Assembly (NCBI GenBank): GCA_947456245.1
Contig: CANGPS010000002.1
Span: forward strand, 62,001-126,000
DNA from: Acidimicrobiaceae bacterium
GTDB taxonomy: Bacteria > Actinomycetota > Acidimicrobiia > Acidimicrobiales > RAAP-2
DNA length: 64,000 nt
Reading direction: 5' to 3'
Numbering within the stretch: the stretch's first letter is position 1; each line of letters opens with the position of its first letter. A model generated the notes under the pieces. The model did no database searches, was not told the origin of the DNA, and saw only the letters and a list, made by a program, of their open reading frames with translations. The position numbers and the translations under genes were made by a program. Below are positions 29,345-36,589 of the stretch, in pieces.

Positions 29345-29779
29345 ATGACGGCGTTCTCACACTTCGGGATCTGCGTGGCCGACCTCGACCGGGCCGTGGC
29401 CTTCTGGAGCGAGGGCCTGGGGTTCACGGTCGCCGAGCGCCACCAGATCGGTGGGGAGTTCGCAGCGCTGATGGAGCTCGAGGAGGTCGCTGTCACGTCG
29501 CAGTTCCTCCGCAGCGACCAGGTCGTCATCGAGCTGCTGGCCTTCTCGACCCCGACCGCCGTCGCGGAGCCCCGTCGACCCATCCCCACGCTCGGGCTCA
29601 CCCACGTCTCGATGCGCGTCGACGACCTCGACGAGACCCTTGGGCGTCTCATCGCCCTCGGGGGCACCGAGATCGCCGGCACCCGGACGGAGCTCGCCAT
29701 GGGCCCTGCCACCCTTCGCTTCGTGTACCTGACCGACCCCGACGGCACCCGGGTCGAGCTCATGGAGATCCCCGGATGA
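29345..29779 (+). CDS. VOC (glyoxalase/dioxygenase fold) protein
   Basis: 144-aa two-module vicinal-oxygen-chelate protein. Metal ligands fall in the usual places: His in FSHFGICV, Glu in VVIELLAFS, His in GLTHVSMRV, Glu in RVELMEIPG. It could be a lactoylglutathione lyase, an epimerase or a resistance-type binder; sequence does not decide. The ATGA at its end starts a glycosyltransferase gene, so they are co-translated without an obvious common role. Confidence 0.85.
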   Translation: MTAFSHFGICVADLDRAVAFWSEGLGFTVAERHQIGGEFAALMELEEVAVTSQFLRSDQVVIELLAFSTPTAVAEPRRPIPTLGLTHVSMRVDDLDETLGRLIALGGTEIAGTRTELAMGPATLRFVYLTDPDGTRVELMEIPG

Positions 29780-30858
29780 GCTCCGATCAGCCGTCCGTCC
29801 TGCTCGTGCTCTCCGAAGCCGGGACGGGCGGCATGCAGGTGGTGGTGGGGATGCTGGCAGCCGGCCTCGCCGAGCGTGGGTGGAGGGTCGACATCGCGGC
29901 CGGCGGAACGGCCCAGATGCCCGCCGCCCTCGAGGCCGCCGTCGCCCAGCACGACCAGGTCGCCCTGCATCGCCTTGCGAGCCCTTCGGGGGTCGCGGGG
30001 CTCGCCCGATGGACGAGCGATCTGCGGCGGCTGGTGGCGCGGCGCGCTCCGGACCACATCCACGGCCACGGCCTGCGCACGGCGCTCCCCCTGTCCCTCA
30101 TCCGGCCTAGCTCGCGGCGGCGACTGCTCGTGACCTGCCATGGCCTCCCCCGCGGCGACCTGACGCGGACCGCCCGGTTGGTCCGGGCCTCAGGGGTCAC
30201 GGTGGCATCGGTCGGGCCGGGCCTGACCGAGGAGCTGGCCGCCGCCGGGATCCCCGCCATCACGCTCGAGAACGGCGTCCCCCCTGCTCCGCCGGCGATG
30301 GACCGCCAGGTGCTCCTCGCCGAGCTCGGCGTCGACCCGGCTGCGCCGCTGGTCGTGTGTCCTGCCCGGCTCAGCCCGCAGAAGGACCCTCTCACCCTCG
30401 TGTTGGCCATGGCCGACGTCAGAGGGGCCACGCTCCTGCTCGTCGGGGGAGGCCCGCTCGAGGATCAGGTCGCCGCCTTGGCAGCCGAGCTCGGGATCGC
30501 CGATCGTGTGGTCGTCGCCGGTTGGCGCGACGACGCACGGCAGATCCTCGGTGCCGCCGACCTCCTCGCCATGGCCTCGCGGTGGGAGGGCCAGGCCCTC
30601 GTGATGATGGAGGCTGCGTCCGCTGGCGTCCCGATCGTGTCCACGGCCTGCCCTGGGGTCGAGGGCTGGCTTGTGGGCGACCGAGATGCCCTCTTGGTCC
30701 CGTTGGGCGACGCAGCGGCGCTCGGACGTGGCATCGCTGCTGCCCTGTTCGACCAGGGCCTCCGGTCCACGCTGCTCGACGGTGCCGCACGGATCGCCGA
30801 GCGCCACTCGCTCGACGCCATGGTCGAGGCGCACCTGGCCGCGTACGGGCGCCTCTGA
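29776..30858 (+). CDS. Family 4 glycosyltransferase
   Basis: GT-B enzyme, 360 aa, with ATG 29776 overlapping the VOC stop. An N-terminal glycine-rich loop (EAGTGGMQVVVGMLAAGLAERGW) and a C-terminal nucleotide-sugar domain (VVCPARLSPQKDP, LLLVGGGPLEDQV, ADLLAMASRWEGQALVMMEAASAGVPIVST) are seen. The EX7E acid pair is kept as E-GQALVMM-E. Sugar and acceptor are not evident; surface polysaccharide or glycolipid assembly is likely. Confidence 0.88.
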   Translation: MSSDQPSVLLVLSEAGTGGMQVVVGMLAAGLAERGWRVDIAAGGTAQMPAALEAAVAQHDQVALHRLASPSGVAGLARWTSDLRRLVARRAPDHIHGHGLRTALPLSLIRPSSRRRLLVTCHGLPRGDLTRTARLVRASGVTVASVGPGLTEELAAAGIPAITLENGVPPAPPAMDRQVLLAELGVDPAAPLVVCPARLSPQKDPLTLVLAMADVRGATLLLVGGGPLEDQVAALAAELGIADRVVVAGWRDDARQILGAADLLAMASRWEGQALVMMEAASAGVPIVSTACPGVEGWLVGDRDALLVPLGDAAALGRGIAAALFDQGLRSTLLDGAARIAERHSLDAMVEAHLAAYGRL

Positions 30859-30947
30859 GCCAGGAGGCCTCGGCGACGACCATCACGAGGATCGCCGGCG
30901 ACCGGAGGCGACGGTAGGCTCCGCGCCGAGCGCTAGGAGGTTCCCCG

Positions 30948-32420
30948 ATGGAAGCAGGCACGGAGTTCGTCAGACGACGCGTCCACCTCGAGGTCGACGG
31001 CCTGGTGACGGGCGCGATCGTCGGTCAGGCCGCTCGAGAGATGGCGCTCGACGCCGGGTTCGGCACCGAGCGAGCAGGCCGGCTCGGCGTGATCGTCGAG
31101 GAGCTGCTGCGCGAGTCGCGGACCCGAGAGGCCGTGGACGGCGACGAGTCGTGCGACCTCGAGCTGACCTTCGACGGCAACGTGCTGCGCTGCGTGCTCA
31201 TCGACCGTCGTCTGCCGCTCACCCATGCCGAGATCGATCAGGCCCCGATCCACCGGCTGGCTGCCCTGCGGTTCGCCGACCGCTGCGAGATCAGCTTCGC
31301 CCCGCCGGCAGGCAACCGCGTCGTGCTCGAGCTGCGCCTCGAGAGCCACGCCGGACTCTTCCTCGGCCTCGACGCCGACGAGGAGCACGACGACCACGGA
31401 GACGCCATCGATGACCTCGTGGTCCGCACGATGCTGCCCGAGGATGCCGAGCTCCTCGTCCGCTGCCTCTACCGCTGCTACGGCTACACCTACCCCGACA
31501 CCGACCTCTACCTCGAGAGCCACATCGTGAACCTCCTCGAGTCCGGCCTGATGCACTCGACCGTCGCCCTGTCCCCCGAGGGCGAGGTCGTCGGCCACCA
31601 GGCCCTCGTCTTCGAGGAGGACGGCCAGCGCATCCCCGAGGCCGGCAAGCTCATCGTCGACCCTCGGTTCCGCTCCCACCACATCCCGGCCCGCATGTCG
31701 AGGCACCCCGACTCCGCCGCCTTCGCCAAGACCCTGCCGGGCTACTTCGGCCGGTGCGTCACGAACCACACCCTCTCCCAGGCCATCACCCTCAAGGGAG
31801 GCGGCGTCGAGACCGGACTCATGCTCGGCGTCGCCCCGGCCGAGACCACGATGACCGGAGGGCTCGCCGCCTCAGAGGGTGGCCGGATGAGCCTGATGCC
31901 CATGGTCCGCCTCCGCTCCAGCCAGGGCCCTGCCCGGCTGAGCCTCCCAGCGCACCTCGCTGATCTGATCGATGCCCTCGCTGGCCGCCTCGACATCGAG
32001 CGCACCGTCGACTCGTCGATGGTCGAGCCCACCGGAGCCACCGAGCAGTCGTTCGCCATCGACCACGGGTTCGGCATCGCGGCGTTCTCGGTGCGGCGCA
32101 TCGGGGCCGACCTCGTGGCTGCGGCCGGCGCCCGCCTCGCCGAGGTGGCACAGGCGAGGATCGACTACGTCGAGCTCGAGCTCGATGCCGAGGACCCCTC
32201 GGCCGCATGGGCCGTCGACGCCCTCGAGCGGCTCGGGTTCTTCTTCGCCGCCTGGCTGCCGGAGATCACGGTCCGTGGCGACCGGATCGTGCTCCAACGC
32301 GTGACCGAAGGTTCGCCGGACATCAGCGGTATCCGGTGCCTGCGCCCCGAGGGGGAGGCCATCCGGGATCTCGTCATCAACGAGTGGCGTCGGGTGAACG
32401 ACGCCCTCCTCGGCCTCTGA
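30948..32420 (+). CDS. Fusion of degenerate GHKL-ATPase-like domain and GNAT domain
   Basis: 490 aa from ATG 30948 with an AGGAGG ribosome site. Residues 1 to about 135 look like the RsbW/anti-sigma ATPase fold (AREMALDAGFGTERAGRLGVIVEELLRES, then GNRVVLELRLES). The N-box Asn is replaced (EELLRES), however, and no DxGxG motif is clear. From about residue 145 there is a GNAT-like part (VRTMLPEDAELLVRCLYRCYGYTYPDTDLY, TVALSPEGEVVGHQALVF, AGKLIVDPRFRS) and a C-terminal half ending in LERLGFFFAAWLPEITVRGDRIVLQRV. This arrangement suggests a sensor or switch coupled to acetyltransfer. I do not know a characterised member. Confidence 0.75.
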   Translation: MEAGTEFVRRRVHLEVDGLVTGAIVGQAAREMALDAGFGTERAGRLGVIVEELLRESRTREAVDGDESCDLELTFDGNVLRCVLIDRRLPLTHAEIDQAPIHRLAALRFADRCEISFAPPAGNRVVLELRLESHAGLFLGLDADEEHDDHGDAIDDLVVRTMLPEDAELLVRCLYRCYGYTYPDTDLYLESHIVNLLESGLMHSTVALSPEGEVVGHQALVFEEDGQRIPEAGKLIVDPRFRSHHIPARMSRHPDSAAFAKTLPGYFGRCVTNHTLSQAITLKGGGVETGLMLGVAPAETTMTGGLAASEGGRMSLMPMVRLRSSQGPARLSLPAHLADLIDALAGRLDIERTVDSSMVEPTGATEQSFAIDHGFGIAAFSVRRIGADLVAAAGARLAEVAQARIDYVELELDAEDPSAAWAVDALERLGFFFAAWLPEITVRGDRIVLQRVTEGSPDISGIRCLRPEGEAIRDLVINEWRRVNDALLGL

Positions 32421-32423
32421 GAC

Positions 32424-32522
32424 TCAGTCGTCCCGGCCGCGGCGTCGAGACTGGACCATCTTGGTGATGGACACGACGGCGAGGAAGATCCCCATCACGC
32501 CGAAGATCAGCCCCATCATCAT
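32424..32522 (-). CDS. Possible small membrane protein
   Basis: A 32-residue frame starting MMMGLIFGVMGIFLAVVSITKM and ending in a basic tail, VQSRRRGRDD. One membrane helix with inside-positive charge is plausible. It starts 5 bases after the moeB-like stop on the same strand, and no clear ribosome site precedes it. It may be a real tail gene of that operon or chance. Confidence 0.3.
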   Translation of the reverse strand: MMMGLIFGVMGIFLAVVSITKMVQSRRRGRDD

Positions 32523-32527
32523 GGCGG

Positions 32528-33685
32528 TCAGCCCGGGTGCGGCATGCAGAGGTCGTCGTACTCTGCGATGACGATCGGCTTGGCATCCTCGCCGCAGGCC
32601 GGGCACTGCGGGTCACGGCGCACCTTGAAGGCGCGGAACGACTCCTCGAGGGCGTCGAAGGCGAGGAGGCGGCCGACCAGGGTCTCGCCGAGGCCGAGGA
32701 GCACCTTGATGGTCTCGAGGGCCTGGATCGAGCCGACGATGCCGGGAAGCACGCCGAGCACGCCTGCCTCGGCGCAGCTCGGTGCGAGCTCGGCCGGAGG
32801 CGGCTCGGGGATCATGCAGCGGTAGCAGGGTCCGACATAGGGGTCGAAGACGGTGATCTGCCCCTCGAATCGGAAGATCGACCCGTGGACGACGGGGATC
32901 CGCTTGAGCAGGGCGGCATCGTTGACCAGATAGCGGGTCGGGAAGTTGTCGGTCCCGTCGACGATCACGTCGTAGCCGTCGATGATGTCCAGGATGTTGT
33001 CAGCCCCGAGGCGGGTGTCGTAGGTGTTGACGACGATGTCGGGGTTGATCAGTTCGAGGGTGGCGCGGGCCGAGTCGACCTTGCGCATGCCGACGCGGTC
33101 GAGGTTGTGCAGGATCTGGCGCTGGAGGTTCGACTCGTCCACCACGTCCATGTCGATGATGCCGATGGTCCCGACGCCGGCGGCGGCCAAGTAGAGCGCT
33201 GACGGTGATCCGAGGCCACCGGCCCCGAGCATCAGCACCTTCGAGTCCAGCAGCTTCTGCTGGCCCTTCTCCCCCACCTCAGGGAGGAGCAGGTGCCGCT
33301 GGTAGCGGTTCCGCTGCTCCGACGTGAGGGTCTGCGGGGTGATCCAGGGCCGCCCCTCGTCCTTCCATCGGTTGAAGCCACCGTCCACTGAGACGACGTC
33401 GGTGTAGCCGAGGTCGCCGAGCGTCTTGGCGGCGAAGGCCGAGCGCACCCCTCCGGCGCAGTAGACGACCACGGGTGCCGACTTGTCGACGAGACGGCCC
33501 TCGACCTGGAACTCGAGGTGCCCGCGCGGGATGTGGATCGCACCAGGAACGGTGCCCTGCTCGTACTCGTCAGGCTCGCGGACGTCGAGGAAGACCGTGG
33601 TGCCGACCAGGTCGACCACGTCAGCCGGCGTGACCTCGCGGATGTGCGACTTGGCCTCGTTCAAGAGCTCTCTGGGGGTGGGCAT
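32528..33685 (-). CDS. Rhodanese-MoeB fusion (sulfur-carrier adenylyltransferase, inverted domain order)
   Basis: 385 aa with ATG 33685 after CGGAGGA. A rhodanese domain comes first (VFLDVREPDEYEQGTVPGAIHIP, active-site Cys in VVYCAGGVRS). The ThiF/MoeB adenylyltransferase follows from about residue 125: LMLGAGGLGSPSALYLAAAGVGTIGIIDMDVVDESNLQRQILH, DGTDNFPTRYLVNDAA, and two zinc CxxC pairs (PCYRCM, CPAC). Such enzymes activate the C-terminal glycine of MoaD/ThiS/CysO-type carriers and load sulfur. MoeZ of actinomycetes has the rhodanese at the C-terminus; here it is at the N-terminus. Confidence 0.88.
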   Translation of the reverse strand: MPTPRELLNEAKSHIREVTPADVVDLVGTTVFLDVREPDEYEQGTVPGAIHIPRGHLEFQVEGRLVDKSAPVVVYCAGGVRSAFAAKTLGDLGYTDVVSVDGGFNRWKDEGRPWITPQTLTSEQRNRYQRHLLLPEVGEKGQQKLLDSKVLMLGAGGLGSPSALYLAAAGVGTIGIIDMDVVDESNLQRQILHNLDRVGMRKVDSARATLELINPDIVVNTYDTRLGADNILDIIDGYDVIVDGTDNFPTRYLVNDAALLKRIPVVHGSIFRFEGQITVFDPYVGPCYRCMIPEPPPAELAPSCAEAGVLGVLPGIVGSIQALETIKVLLGLGETLVGRLLAFDALEESFRAFKVRRDPQCPACGEDAKPIVIAEYDDLCMPHPG

Positions 33686-33720
33686 GGCGTCCTCCGAGGG
33701 AATCGGGTGGGGTCGGTCCG

Positions 33721-33745
33721 AAACCCTACCACCTTGGTCAGGAAT
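33721..33745 (-). promoter_or_regulatory. Promoter element of the rhodanese-MoeB gene, shared with metY and suf
   Basis: On the gene strand it starts ATTCCTGACCA, then 6 bases, then a TAGGGT -10 box and TTT. It aligns without gaps to 49280-49304 (18 of 25 identical, including the first 11) and to 13644-13668 (19 of 25 identical). A leader of about 30 bases with a ribosome site follows, so the element is transcriptional rather than translational. Confidence 0.6.
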
Positions 33746-33779
33746 ACCGACCGGCCGTCAGGTCTGCGACAGTAGGGAC

Positions 33780-34403
33780 ATGGACGTGTCCGACGCGCTG
33801 CGTCGACGGCGGATGACGAGGAGCTTCACCGGTGACCCGGTGGGCCACGACGTGCTCGACGCCCTGTGCCACCTGGCGCTCCGGGCGCCCACCGCCGGCA
33901 ACGCCCGAGGCATCGAGCTGCTCATCCTCGACGGCCCGGACGAGGTCGCCACGTACTTCTCCGCCACCACCGACGAGGCCTGGCGACGCCGCTCCTCGCG
34001 CTTCGCTGGGCTCTCCCGAGCCGGGGCGGTGGTGATCGTGCTCGCTGACCCGACGACCTATGTCGATCGCTACGGTGCCGCCGACAAAGCCTCCTCCGGC
34101 CTCGGTGAGGGCCCAGAGGCCTGGCCCGTTCCCTACTGGGTGGGCGATGCGGGGGCGGCGACGATGGCCCTGCTGCTGGCATGTGAGGAGCAGGACCTTG
34201 GCTGCTGCTTCCTCGGCGCGTTCCGCGGCGTCGAGCAGCTCCTCGACGCCCTCGGCGCCCCTGCACGGCTCCTCGTCTATGGAGCGGTGCTCATCGGCAT
34301 CCCTGACGGCGCCGACCACCGGTCAGCGTCGCTCGACCGACCGGGCTCGACGCGGGCTGAGCGCATCCACCACGGCCGCATGGCTCGCCCCGCTCAGGAC
34401 TGA
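33780..34403 (+). CDS. Nitroreductase-family FMN oxidoreductase
   Basis: 207 aa from ATG 33780. Typical start MDVSDALRRRRMTRSFTGDPV with the FMN-contacting Arg residues, LALRAPTAGNARGIELLIL, and C-terminal GAATMALLLACEEQDLGCCFLGAFRG and VLIGIP. Members reduce nitroaromatics, flavins or dehydrogenate cyclic compounds; the substrate is unknown. The stop overlaps the convergent pepA stop by about 10 bases. Confidence 0.88.
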   Translation: MDVSDALRRRRMTRSFTGDPVGHDVLDALCHLALRAPTAGNARGIELLILDGPDEVATYFSATTDEAWRRRSSRFAGLSRAGAVVIVLADPTTYVDRYGAADKASSGLGEGPEAWPVPYWVGDAGAATMALLLACEEQDLGCCFLGAFRGVEQLLDALGAPARLLVYGAVLIGIPDGADHRSASLDRPGSTRAERIHHGRMARPAQD

Positions 34404-35998
34404 GCGCGCAGATACCCGAGGAGGGTGCGGAGCGAGAAGGCCGTGCCGCCCTTGGCGAGGTAGCCGGAGCTCTTGTCCGAGCGACCGGTCCCGGCGATGT
34501 CGAGGTGCGCCCAGGGGATCGAGCCAGTGAACCGCTGCAGGAACAGACCGGCCGAGATCGTGCCGGCCTCGCCGGCGCTGCCGATGTTCTTCATGTCGGC
34601 CATGTCCGAGTCGATGTGGGACTCATAGGCCTCGACCAGCGGTAGGCGCCAGAGCGGCTCGGCCGCCGCCGCTCCGGCGGCGATGAGCCCGTCGACGAGG
34701 GCGTCGTCGTTGCCCAGGATCGCCGCCACGCCGGTCCCGAGCGCGACCACGGCCGCGCCCGTCAGGGTCGCCACGTCGATGATGGCGTCGGGCTCGCGCT
34801 CGACCGCCAGGCTCAGTCCGTCGGCCAGCAGGAGCCGGCCCTCCGCGTCGGTGTTGAGGACCTCGATGGTCTTGCCGTTGCGGGCCCGCAGCACGTCTCC
34901 GGGCTTCATGGCGGAGCCCCCGGGCATGTTCTCGCTCATCGGCGCGATGGCCGTGACCCGGACCTTGACGTCGAGGGCGTCGAGCACGGTCATGGCCGCC
35001 ATGACGATGGCGGCGCCCGACATGTCCGTCTTCATCGTCGTCATGCCGCCAGCGGTCTTGAGCGACAGTCCCCCGGAGTCGAAGGTGACGCCCTTGCCCA
35101 CGAGGATGATGTGCCGCGGATCAGGGCCGTCCGAGGGAGCAGCCGGCGCGGCGGGCTCGATGAACTTTCGGCGGTGCCCCTTGCTCTCAGGCTCCTCCTC
35201 CGGCTCCTCGAACCCCCGAGGGTCGTACTCGGCGATGAGCAGGCGGGGCGGCTCCTTCGACCCCTTGGCCACGCCGAGCAGGCCGCCGAGACGCTCCTCG
35301 TCGATGCGGGCCTCCCTCCAGAGCTGGGTCCGGATCTTGGGCGATCGGTCGAGGCGACGGAGCAGCGACGCGGCGAGGCGGCGCGGAGTCACCTCGCTCG
35401 GGTGGCGGTTCACAAGGTCCCTCGCCACCGACACCGCCCCCGCCACGGCGACGCCGTTGGCGATCCCGGCGGCCAGCGCGTCGACCGCCTGGACCGAGAC
35501 GCCGCCCTCGGCGACCGGGACCACATCGAGGGCCGAGAGGCCCTCACGGGGCTCGGTGCTCTTTCGATCGAAGCGATAGGAGGCGAGGAGGGCACCGGTG
35601 GCGATGGCCTCGCCCAGCCGGGCCTCGGTCACCGTCGAGGGCAGCGTGGCCAGCAGCATCGCTCGGCTGCCCTTGGCCGATCGGACGATGGCCGCGCCAG
35701 CACGACGCCACGCCTCGTCGTCCGATGCCGTCGGGTCACCGATCCCGACGGCCAGCAGGGTCGGCCCCTCCTGGCCCTGGGAGACGATCAGCACCTCTCC
35801 GGGCTTCGCTCCGAAGTCCTGCCGCTTGGCGAAGTCCGACGAGATCGATGACGGGATGTCCACCCCGGCGACCTGGTCCGGAAGACCCACAGGCACCCTG
35901 AGGGTCTCATCCATGCGAGCCACGGGGATCACCACGACGTCCGGCGTGTCGCCTCCAGCCGCCTCGGTGCGAAGCGACACCTCGATCGTGGTGCTCAT
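34394..35998 (-). CDS. pepA: Leucyl aminopeptidase (M17) PepA
   Basis: 534 aa from ATG 35998. The C-terminal catalytic domain is complete: GKGVTFDSGGLSLK, TDMSGAA, APMSENMPGGSAMKPGDVL, NTDAEGRLLLADGLS, the metal ligands and catalytic Lys/Arg. Between the N- and C-terminal domains is a charged, low-complexity insert (EEPEEEPESKGHRRK and an Ala/Pro stretch, about residues 270-305) not usual in M17 enzymes. Its start overlaps the pduO stop by ATGA. Confidence 0.93.
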   Translation of the reverse strand: MSTTIEVSLRTEAAGGDTPDVVVIPVARMDETLRVPVGLPDQVAGVDIPSSISSDFAKRQDFGAKPGEVLIVSQGQEGPTLLAVGIGDPTASDDEAWRRAGAAIVRSAKGSRAMLLATLPSTVTEARLGEAIATGALLASYRFDRKSTEPREGLSALDVVPVAEGGVSVQAVDALAAGIANGVAVAGAVSVARDLVNRHPSEVTPRRLAASLLRRLDRSPKIRTQLWREARIDEERLGGLLGVAKGSKEPPRLLIAEYDPRGFEEPEEEPESKGHRRKFIEPAAPAAPSDGPDPRHIILVGKGVTFDSGGLSLKTAGGMTTMKTDMSGAAIVMAAMTVLDALDVKVRVTAIAPMSENMPGGSAMKPGDVLRARNGKTIEVLNTDAEGRLLLADGLSLAVEREPDAIIDVATLTGAAVVALGTGVAAILGNDDALVDGLIAAGAAAAEPLWRLPLVEAYESHIDSDMADMKNIGSAGEAGTISAGLFLQRFTGSIPWAHLDIAGTGRSDKSSGYLAKGGTAFSLRTLLGYLRAQS

Positions 35999-36549
35999 CG
36001 GTTCTCCTCCCGGCGCGCCTTGGCCAGCTCGAAGTGCTCGCCCTCCTGCCAGCGGGCCATGGTCCAGACCAGGTCGGAGAGCCGGTTGAGGTAGGGGATG
36101 ACCCACGATCCCTCGAAGCCGGCGGTGACGGCCAGGCGCTCCGCTCGTCGGACGGTGGTGCGTGCCACGTCGAGCGATGCGGCGACGAGGTTCTGCCCGG
36201 GGACCACGAACTCCGTGGGCATGGCGAAGGTCTCGGTGAGCCGGTCGATGTGACCCTCGAGCCCCTGGACCATCTCCTCGGAGACCAGCGTGACGCCCGA
36301 GGAGAGCTTGTCCCGGTTCTCGGGCAGCGTCGCCACCTCGGCCATCAGGACGTAGAGATCGCGCTCGAGGTCGACCAGCAGGCCGTCGAGCTCGGTGTCC
36401 CCGGCACCATGCGCACGCGCCATGCCGAGCGCCGCCTGCGCCTCGTCCACGGCCCCGTTGACCTCGATGGGGTCCGCATCCTTGCGGACCCGACCGCCAT
36501 AGAGGAGACCGGTGGTCCCGTCGTCGCCCTTGCCGGTGTAGATCTGCAC
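35995..36549 (-). CDS. pduO: ATP:cob(I)alamin adenosyltransferase (PduO type)
   Basis: Makes adenosylcobalamin, the cofactor for methylmalonyl-CoA mutase. 184 aa from GTG 36549, which gives the family N-terminus VQIYTGKGDDGTTGLLYGGR. This GTG also lies 7 bases after a -10 box, supporting a leaderless start; ATG 36570 inside the palindrome is the alternative. Also visible are EVNGAVDEAQAALGMAR and the C-terminal RRAERLAV and PYLNRLSDLVWTMAR. It overlaps pepA by ATGA and is divergent from the B12-dependent metH. Confidence 0.92.
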   Translation of the reverse strand: MQIYTGKGDDGTTGLLYGGRVRKDADPIEVNGAVDEAQAALGMARAHGAGDTELDGLLVDLERDLYVLMAEVATLPENRDKLSSGVTLVSEEMVQGLEGHIDRLTETFAMPTEFVVPGQNLVAASLDVARTTVRRAERLAVTAGFEGSWVIPYLNRLSDLVWTMARWQEGEHFELAKARREENR

Positions 36550-36553
36550 CCGC

Positions 36554-36584
36554 CCAAGGCTACCGGCCATGCCGGTAGCCTTGG
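36554..36584. promoter_or_regulatory. 31-base inverted repeat forming paired divergent promoters of pduO and metH
   Basis: Arms CCAAGGCTACCGGC and GCCGGTAGCCTTGG are exact complements around CAT. Each arm carries TAGCCT on its outward strand: 36562-36557 leftward, 7 bases before the pduO GTG, and 36576-36581 rightward, 8 bases before the metH GTG. Both genes would give leaderless mRNAs from one symmetric site, and a dimeric regulator could bind it. Confidence 0.65.
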
Positions 36585-36589
36585 CTCTC

